The translations under genes and the position numbers were made by a program. From the NCBI GenBank assembly GCA_023091735.1, contig JALKBU010000038.1:51122-115121 (forward strand): a stretch of 64,000 nucleotides of DNA. Direction: 5' to 3'. Below are positions 57,946 through 64,000 of the stretch, piece by piece (the stretch's first letter is position 1; every line of letters starts with the position of its first letter). The notes under the pieces were generated by a model. The model made no database searches, was not told the origin of the DNA, and saw only the letters and a list, made by a program, of their open reading frames with translations. The DNA comes from Trichomonas tenax. Taxonomy: Eukaryota > Parabasalia > Trichomonadida > Trichomonadidae.

Positions 57946-60099
57946 TTACTGGATCTTGAATGGAAGAGTGAATTTGATGTCAAGAGCTGATTTGCCAACC
58001 ATTGCATTAAAGTCCCCAGCTTCGACAACTCTCTCGCACTTTGTGTTGACAATGCTGCAATCAGAAGCACTGATCTTGATTGTGACCTCCTTTGATTCAC
58101 CTGGCTGCAATTCAACAAGTGCATATCCTTTGAGTTCTTGGATAGCCCACGTGCATGATGTCACGACGTCGTTGATGTATAATTGAACGACTTCTGTGCC
58201 TTTGCGTATGCCCTTGTTTTTGACACCGATATGGACGGCAATTTTATCGGTCTTACCGTAGATTTCTTTGTCAAGCTTGGCGTGTGTGTATTCGATGTCT
58301 GTGTATGTGAGACCATAGCCGAACTCGTATCTTGGTCTCTGTGTCAAGTCAGCGTATCTTGTGCCGTGCTGGCCTCTGATTTGGTTGTAGAAAATTGGAA
58401 GTTGGCCAACATGATATGGGATGGAGATTGTCAAGCGTCCGCGTGGTTCGCATTCGCCGAAGACAACTCTCTTGAAGGCCTCACCACCGAGCATGCCTGG
58501 GGAGAACTGCTGGATGATAGCATCGGCCTTGAATGCCTTCTTTGGAAGAACCATTGGCTTTGATGAAATGACATCGACAATGAACTTCTTGCCGGAGTCG
58601 GCGACCATGTTGATGAGCTCTCTCTGTGTTCCTTGGAGCTTGAGTGTTGCTGTGGACTTGCATTCACCCCAAAGTGAGAGCCTGTCACCGACAACAACAA
58701 TAGCAACATTGGACTCCTCGACGAGCTTCTTTGCGCCCATTAAGTCGTATGGTGCATCGCCTTCTTCGATTACAGCGCCAACCTCGAACTTGAGATTGTC
58801 ACCTAACATCTTTTGCAAGGCATCCTTGACTGTGACAATAAGCTCGCGTGGCTGAACGAGTGGCTGATTTGCCTGGCCGGTGCCGAGTGCCCAGTCACCG
58901 AGCTGAGCCCAAGCGTGGTCGGCATTAGGACCTAACAAAGCAACTTTGACTGTCTTCTCGAGTGGAAGCAATCCATCATTCTTGAGAAGCACTAAGCCTT
59001 CAAGAGCAGCCTTCAAAGCGACTTCACGGTTCTCTGGGAGACCAGACCTTGCCTTGGCCTTCTCGACATCCGGATATCTGTCATCTTCGAAGAGACCGAG
59101 CAAGAACTTACACCTGAGAACTCTCTTGACAGCTTCGTCAACTTCTTTGATATCAAGTTTGCCATTCTTAAGAGCGTCGAGGCATCCTTGGTAGAAGTTT
59201 GGTGTTGTCATCATCATATCGTTGCCGCAGTGGACAGCGAGAGCAGCAGCCTCTTCGTATGTTGCGCAAATCTTTTGATCTTCAACGAGCCAGCCGACAT
59301 TGTTCCAGTCTGTAACAAGGAAGCCTTCGTGGCCCCACTGGTTCTTGAGGACATCGCGAAGAAGCCATGAATTCGCTGTTGAAGGGATACCTTCCATTGA
59401 TTGGTATCCTGTCATGAATGCACCTGCACCAGCTTCGCAGCACTTCTGGAACTGAGGAAGGAAGTACGAAAGAAGCTTTCTATGTGAGCTATCTGACTCA
59501 GAAGCGTCTCTTCCACCGTATGTTTCGCTATATCCTGCGTAATGCTTCGCTGTCGCCATAACATGGTCAGGACCACTGTCAAGCTTCTCACCCTGGAAGC
59601 CTTTGACCATCGCTGACGCGAATTTGCCAATTAAATATGGATCTTCACCAAAAGTTTCACCAACACGGCCCCATCTTGTGTCGCGGGCGATGCAAACGAC
59701 TGGGGAGAATGTCCATGACATGCCTGTATAGCGCATTTCGAAGGCTGTAATTTCGGCCATCTTTTTAATCAGTTCTTCGTCCCAACTTGGTGCAATACCG
59801 AGCTGCGTTGGGAATATTGTAGCGCCGGGCCAGAATGAGTGGCCGTGAATTGCGTCGATTCCCATTATTACAGGAATTTGAAGTCTTGTTTTCCTCGCGT
59901 GCTCGATCGCTGGCTTCGTATTCTCTCCCAAGAGGTGGAGGACGGAGCCCACGTTCTGCTTCTCCATGACGTTGAGGAGATCAACTCTGCCGTCGATCTG
60001 AACGAGCTGTCCGACCTTCTCCTCTGTCGTCATGCGTGAGAGGAGGTCGTTGACGCGGACGTCGACGGGCTGTGACGGATCCTTGTAAGGAAACGTCAT
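57946..60099 (-). CDS. GH3-family beta-glucosidase (BglX-like), cytosolic form
   Basis: 717 aa from the ATG at 60099; the open frame extends 36 codons further, but that part is A/T-rich. The N-terminal GH3 barrel has GIDAIHGHSFW (80-90), RWGRVGETFGEDP (142-154), TAKHYAGY (183-190) and nucleophile Asp264 in LVTDWNN. The C-terminal sandwich and fibronectin-like domain (RYEFGYGLTYT, then ISVKN-type strands) follow. It hydrolyses beta-linked glucosides or related oligosaccharides. No signal peptide at this start, so it may be cytosolic or vesicular. The likeness to bacterial BglX suggests ancient transfer. GC-rich, biased codons suggest high expression. Upstream on the minus strand, TCACTTTT lies about 25 bases before the ATG. 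Confidence 0.9.
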   Translation of the reverse strand: MTFPYKDPSQPVDVRVNDLLSRMTTEEKVGQLVQIDGRVDLLNVMEKQNVGSVLHLLGENTKPAIEHARKTRLQIPVIMGIDAIHGHSFWPGATIFPTQLGIAPSWDEELIKKMAEITAFEMRYTGMSWTFSPVVCIARDTRWGRVGETFGEDPYLIGKFASAMVKGFQGEKLDSGPDHVMATAKHYAGYSETYGGRDASESDSSHRKLLSYFLPQFQKCCEAGAGAFMTGYQSMEGIPSTANSWLLRDVLKNQWGHEGFLVTDWNNVGWLVEDQKICATYEEAAALAVHCGNDMMMTTPNFYQGCLDALKNGKLDIKEVDEAVKRVLRCKFLLGLFEDDRYPDVEKAKARSGLPENREVALKAALEGLVLLKNDGLLPLEKTVKVALLGPNADHAWAQLGDWALGTGQANQPLVQPRELIVTVKDALQKMLGDNLKFEVGAVIEEGDAPYDLMGAKKLVEESNVAIVVVGDRLSLWGECKSTATLKLQGTQRELINMVADSGKKFIVDVISSKPMVLPKKAFKADAIIQQFSPGMLGGEAFKRVVFGECEPRGRLTISIPYHVGQLPIFYNQIRGQHGTRYADLTQRPRYEFGYGLTYTDIEYTHAKLDKEIYGKTDKIAVHIGVKNKGIRKGTEVVQLYINDVVTSCTWAIQELKGYALVELQPGESKEVTIKISASDCSIVNTKCERVVEAGDFNAMVGKSALDIKFTLPFKIQ

Positions 60100-60124
60100 C
60101 GAAAAAAATAATTGACGATAATAA

Positions 60125-60132
60125 AAAAGTGA
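60125..60132 (-). promoter_or_regulatory. TCACTTTT initiator-like element of GH3 gene
   Basis: The minus strand reads TCACTTTT, ending 25 bases before the ATG at 60099. It is identical in sequence to the Rab element. Confidence 0.5.
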
Positions 60133-60673
60133 AATCTGTTGTAGTGGATTCAATTTTTTTTTCAGTGGCGGATAAATTCTTAAAATTATTTCTCCACTGT
60201 AAAGCATCTTTCACTGCTGCAGAAGACAATACAGCCTCTGGTAAGATGAATCTAGTTATTATTGATTCCCAAAACATCACAAAAAAGCCAATTCGATTCA
60301 TTTTCTCAAATTGCAGCAATTTTTGAGTGATTGAGGAGCTCAAGATAGGTGAAATTATGTATAAAGTTTAGAAGTATATATTTTAGTACTCCAGACTTAA
60401 ATATCTCTGCATCTGCAATGCAAATTTGCAGTTGAATATTTGAATGATGATGATCATCATGATGCAGCTCATTAAATATTATTATTGGTTGAAGCTTTTT
60501 GCTTATCAAAGACTTCCCTAAATACGAATTCATGTTACTCAATTTCTAATTGATAATGATAATCAAAAAATGATGAATAGATCAATGTTTCTCGTTATCT
60601 ATCAATTACTTAGGATATTATGATTACAACATAGAACATTAAGGTAAATGTTTCCGTTCCTTGTTCATCTTAA
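60133..60673. other. Spacer with short chance frames
   Basis: Frames at 60110-60301 (minus) and 60306-60542 (minus) have some coding-like composition but no recognisable domain. A palindrome ATGATGATCATCAT lies near 60450. No gene was called. Confidence 0.45.
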
Positions 60674-61120
60674 TTCACTAATAAGGAGAGAGAAAAATGG
60701 AATGCGATTAATAAAAGTAGAGAGAGAAATGTAGAACTCGTCGAGAAAGGAGAAAGCGCAAAAGTCAACGATCTCAAGGAGATTATTAATAACTTGTTGC
60801 TAGATAACGGATTCCAGAAAGTTGCTGATTGCATGCAGAACGCGCCAAAGGAAGTCCTTGATCATCTCCCGTACAAGAAGAAGGTGGCTCCGATCTTCGA
60901 GGAGATGGTTAACGGCATCAAGACAGAGACTGCGAACAGGATTAACGACTACGAGAATTACATGAAGGACTCTCTCGCAAGAATAATGAGAGCTGCATAG
61001 CCAATTCTCATGCAGATGAAGCGCGCTATGCCGACACAGACGTTCCAGGCTAGAAAGAACCACATAGAGACACAGTTCAACAAGGCGGACCTTCCAAAGG
61101 GCAAAGGTGGAAGAAAGTTT
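60674..61120 (+). pseudogene. Broken coding fragment with internal TAG and no ATG
   Basis: The plus frame is open from 60674, has coding-like codons (ERNVELVEKGESAKVNDLKE, then FQKVADCMQNAPKEVLDHL), stops at TAG 60998-61000, and continues in the same frame as coding-like PILMQMKRAMPTQTFQARKN to about KGKGGRKF (61120). No ATG is available at the 5' end. It is helical and hydrophilic. I did not recognise the family. It looks like a gene truncated at the 5' end with a nonsense change. Confidence 0.6.
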
Positions 61121-62350
61121 ATTTTTTATATTCTTATCTTCAATCTCTTCATTTTATCTTTTTGACCTTCTGATGCTGTCTTTTTGATGCTGAAAATGTC
61201 GAATTAAATAAATCTTTATCATCAAAAAAGAATGAAAATGCATTAAAATCAAATGATTTTTCATAGTTTTTTTTTTAATTTGCGAATTCTGATTCTTGAG
61301 AATGAGCTATAAGGTGATTTCTTAAGGGAAGAATTTTATTTGTTTCATAAGTATTTAAATCTGTGCAAATTTTTTTGATAACACACTTTCATTCATTTGA
61401 TATTTGATCAAAATAATAACAATTTTTTCCTCTTCAAAATCTTATTGCACAAAATAGAAAAGTTGAAGTTTGTAACTTTTGCAAATCAATTTTTGATATC
61501 TATCAGAAAATGAAATTCAAATTTGATTTCAATATATAAATGTGTAAATCGAAATTGTAGCAAAAACTTAAATTATGTTCCATTAGTTCTATAATTTTGT
61601 TTTGGAAAGTGAAAAACATTCACATTAATTTTTTTGAAAAATAGAAATAATCGAATATATCATGATAATGTTCAAAATAAATGGTATTTACCGATTTAGT
61701 TTTTAGAAATTCAAAATCAGAAATAAGAAAAATTGCAAAAGCGAGGAAAATTATACATTTTAGTTAAAAGAAATCCTAAACTTTCAAATGTCTTGAAACA
61801 ACCATCGGGCTTTTCCCCATTTCCCGTATGGGGGTCTTCCCCACGTGCGTCCCCAAATGGGGAAAAAATTATATTGTACAATAAAAAGTTTTTTTTGTTG
61901 GAGAATGGGGGAAACTTTTTACAGTGGGGAATCATACATTAGAAGGGAAAATACAGCGCGAATTCATTGTTTCAATTTCAAAGAAAACTAAATACCTTTC
62001 TCTGTATCACCATCTTTCCTCTCAATTTCCCAAAAGGTAACACAAAATTGAATACCCGCCACGCATTTTTAGTTAGGGGTACTCAATTTTGGGTAAAAGT
62101 GATACTCGATTTCAATACCGCAAATGGGATTTTGGGGAATTTGAGAGTCATTTGCCGCAAAATGTGAATTACGTAGTTTTATTGCTTTTAATGTAATAAA
62201 TCAATGCTATTTTTGCTTTTTGATGAGTTCAGAATTTTTAGTTCATTTGTTTGTGTTTGTCACGTGGCCGGGGGCTTTGGCCACGATTTTTTTTTCCCAA
62301 TGGGGAAAAAGCTTAAATAACGTATAAAAAGTGACCCGATAGTTGTTTGA
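61121..62350. other. Spacer with G/C-run hairpins
   Basis: A/T-rich with abrupt C and G runs at 61810-61865 (CCCCATTTCCC to CCCCAAATGGGG) and 62294 (CCCAATGGGG), and a partial inverted repeat AAATTGAATACCC / GGGGTACTCAATTT at about 62046-62100. No gene was supported. Confidence 0.5.
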
Positions 62351-63058
62351 AAAACAGTTGATTTCGTTATAGAGTTCAATAAAGGCGATTACACCAACAT
62401 CAGGAACGAGCTCGCGGACGGAGACGAACTCCAGGGCGTCGGCGGCTCCGAATCTCACTCCCTTCTCATAGAAAGAGTGCAAATAATAATCGGAAAGGTT
62501 ATCGACGGCTACAAAAACGACGATGGCTTCATCGATGATACAGACGCGGTCAATGAAGCTGCCGAAGGCAGAAAACTCGAAATGGAGACATTTAGAATTT
62601 CATTAGTGCCAAAAGCGAATACAACTGCTCAAAAATCAGATCAGTCGCGTTCTAAGTCGATGGGTTCGATGGCTGACGGCTTAAATGGCCAAACAATCGA
62701 AGCTCTTGACCCATTAATCGAAAAACTCAACAAAATCATGGCTCCTCTTCAAGAAGACTTCTTACACAAGATTTCGTCCAACACGAAGAGTCAACCTATC
62801 GACATTACCAACAACATGCTTCAAGTTATCGATGATTGCGTCAAAGAGAAGGTAAATCTCGAATCTGCATCGATAAAGAACCCACCGAAGAGGAAGATAG
62901 AGCAGCGGCATAAAGATGCACTTAATTACGTGTTCGAGAAATGCTTCAAAGTCAACGAATATTCTCTCATCACTTTGAGAAAGCTCACGATGCAATATCG
63001 CAAGTTCATCAAGGCCAGGGATGGAACTCCAGATACAGGAAACGCTGGCGAAGAATAA
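62351..63058 (+). CDS. 5'-truncated coding region, unknown protein
   Basis: Open from just after a TGA (62348-62350) to 63058, 235 codons. GC-rich codons begin by about 62384 (KGDYTNIRNELADGDELQGV), so coding clearly reaches upstream of the GTG at 62477 and of the first ATG at 62582. No ATG lies in the upstream part. The product is helical, with a basic KNPPKRKIEQRHKD patch and C-terminal CFKVNEYSLITLRKLTMQY. I did not recognise the family. It may have lost its 5' end, or an exon or start lies in the A/T-rich spacer. Confidence 0.55.
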   Translation, partial: KTVDFVIEFNKGDYTNIRNELADGDELQGVGGSESHSLLIERVQIIIGKVIDGYKNDDGFIDDTDAVNEAAEGRKLEMETFRISLVPKANTTAQKSDQSRSKSMGSMADGLNGQTIEALDPLIEKLNKIMAPLQEDFLHKISSNTKSQPIDITNNMLQVIDDCVKEKVNLESASIKNPPKRKIEQRHKDALNYVFEKCFKVNEYSLITLRKLTMQYRKFIKARDGTPDTGNAGEE

Positions 63059-63398
63059 AGTTTGTTATTTACATTTATTTAACAGCAAAGAATCATATTT
63101 TTCTCTAATCAAAGAATACACTTCATAGACTATTAATATATGATAAAGTTTGAAGCTGTTTAATTTAAAAAATGATTTTGAATATTGATTGATAAAAATT
63201 TGAGTGTAACTTAATATTGGAGTGTGTTAGAATCATACCGATACCATATTCATATAGAGCTTCTTGAGTTGTAGAATATAAAGTGAAAGAAAGCTTTGAT
63301 ATTTATTCTAGCATAAGATTTTTTGAATTAAAAATGTTTGATGTTTTTTTTTGTACAAAATGCAAATTTTAAAATATTTCGGAATGATTGTATTCCAC
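63059..63398. other. Spacer between convergent coding regions
   Basis: A/T-rich. No motif or coding frame was found. Confidence 0.5.
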
Positions 63399-64000
63399 TC
63401 ATTTGAAGATATTGACGAATGCGACGTTGACGCTCTGGTTGACGATGACGCTCATGCTCTGGTCCCAGACAGTGCCCTGTGTTGGGGTGAAGTTCGTTGG
63501 GTTGAATCTTGTTGACTTGACTTCCTTGAAAGGTGTCGAAGATCCCTGTACCAAGTTCCTCGACTCCTGGAGGTTCTTGAACTCGTGGTGCTCGCGCTCG
63601 AAGATGGCGGCAAGAGAGTCGTCCTTCTTGTTGTCGACGTATGGCGTTGTCGGGTAGTTGTACTTCGCGTACTTTATGAACCTTGATGCGTATGGAAGGA
63701 GGTCGTCGATCATAATCTTATCGTCGGAGCAGACCTTGAAGAGCTCAGCCGTGACCATTGGGAAGAACATTGTGCAGACAGCGGCGGAGTCAGAGAGGGC
63801 CTTTGTTGCCTTGAGTGCCTCGGCATCGAACTTGTTGGAGAACGTCCACATGATCATTGTTGCAAACTTCGGGGCGTTCGGGACCTCGAAGTCGCGCTGG
63901 TACTTCTCAACGAACTCGAGGAGGGCGGGGAAGTCCTGCTTCCAGAGGAGCTCGAGCTTCGGGAAGGAGGCCATGTGGATGATAGCGCGGAACTTGAGGT
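63399..64000 (-). CDS. Unknown protein, 3' portion; gene continues past the window end
   Basis: The minus frame runs from the window edge (reading LKFRAIIHMASFPKLELL) to the stop at 63399, giving at least 200 residues. The ATG at 63974 is internal because coding-like codons continue upstream of it to the edge. The sequence is helical and soluble (DFPALLEFVEKYQRDF, FAYMIMW-type segments, AIFEREHHEFKNLQ). Very GC-rich third positions suggest a highly expressed gene. No family is recognised. Confidence 0.6.
   Translation of the reverse strand, partial: LKFRAIIHMASFPKLELLWKQDFPALLEFVEKYQRDFEVPNAPKFATMIMWTFSNKFDAEALKATKALSDSAAVCTMFFPMVTAELFKVCSDDKIMIDDLLPYASRFIKYAKYNYPTTPYVDNKKDDSLAAIFEREHHEFKNLQESRNLVQGSSTPFKEVKSTRFNPTNFTPTQGTVWDQSMSVIVNQSVNVAFVNIFK

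Noticed and set aside
1..64000. Search for spliceosomal introns (GTAYGT with ACTAACACACAG)
   Set aside because: GTACGT occurs near 54940 but without the conserved 3' branch/acceptor; no gene needs an intron to read through.
1..64000. CRISPR arrays, prophage or bacterial operons
   Set aside because: None of the repeat-spacer patterns or gene types are present, and the gene content is eukaryotic.

Overview
The window comes from a single-celled flagellate of the trichomonad (parabasalid) type, most like Tritrichomonas. The genes are single exons with no recognisable introns and lie in very AT-rich spacers. Several families typical of trichomonads are present: a Pmp/POMP-like GGA[ILV] surface protein, Myb-type DNA-binding sequence, ankyrin proteins and prenylated small GTPases, plus an axonemal WD-repeat/coiled-coil protein (CFAP57 type). 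The species is inferred from style and gene content, not from a marker gene. No rRNA, intact tRNA, CRISPR or bacterial operon structure was seen.

Layout. 0.4-4 kb: an SLC13-type anion transporter and a Pmp-like surface protein. 4.4-10.1 kb: CFAP57-like protein and a TPR protein with an SGNH-like C-terminus. 10.7-16.2 kb: a protein kinase and a WDR11-like protein, divergent around a 1.9 kb spacer. 16.3-19 kb: a FANCJ-like helicase. 19-21.7 kb: a spacer holding a frameshifted Myb pseudogene. 21.7-23.8 kb: an MRH-like glycoprotein and a GT61 glycosyltransferase, convergent. 24.1-33 kb: one giant HECT ubiquitin ligase of 2945 aa. 33-36.6 kb: decayed HEAT/karyopherin-like fragments. 36.6-38.3 kb: a zinc-finger ORF with no ATG, preceded by a 21-bp tandem repeat. 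39-43.7 kb: a one-TM protein, a proline-rich WH2-like actin regulator, a TPR/TRAPPC12-like protein and a RING protein. 44-48 kb: a Rab-like GTPase, profilin, a five-LIM protein and a NAA40-like acetyltransferase. 48-55 kb: mostly empty, with one ankyrin gene and a long inverted repeat. 55-60.1 kb: a tail-anchored KE-rich protein, a ubiquitin-like protein and a cornichon head to head, a coding remnant, and a cytosolic GH3 glycosidase. 60.3-63.1 kb: broken coding fragments. 63.4-64 kb: the 3' part of an unknown gene running off the window.

The genes serve different housekeeping functions. Loose themes are actin and cortex (profilin, proline-rich WH2-like protein, LIM protein), secretory pathway and glycans (cornichon, GT61, MRH-like, Rab, TRAPPC12-like, WDR11-like) and flagellum (CFAP57).

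The strongest unexplained signal is regulatory. The 11-mer TTTAC[A/G]TGTCA occurs nine times, always between genes, and sits exactly 56 bases before the ATG of two unrelated genes. A second element, CACTTTT, lies just before the ATG of another set and resembles the trichomonad initiator. The other main observations are a ~54-bp inverted repeat bracketing ~1 kb at 54.0-55.0 kb and several gene relics without start codons.
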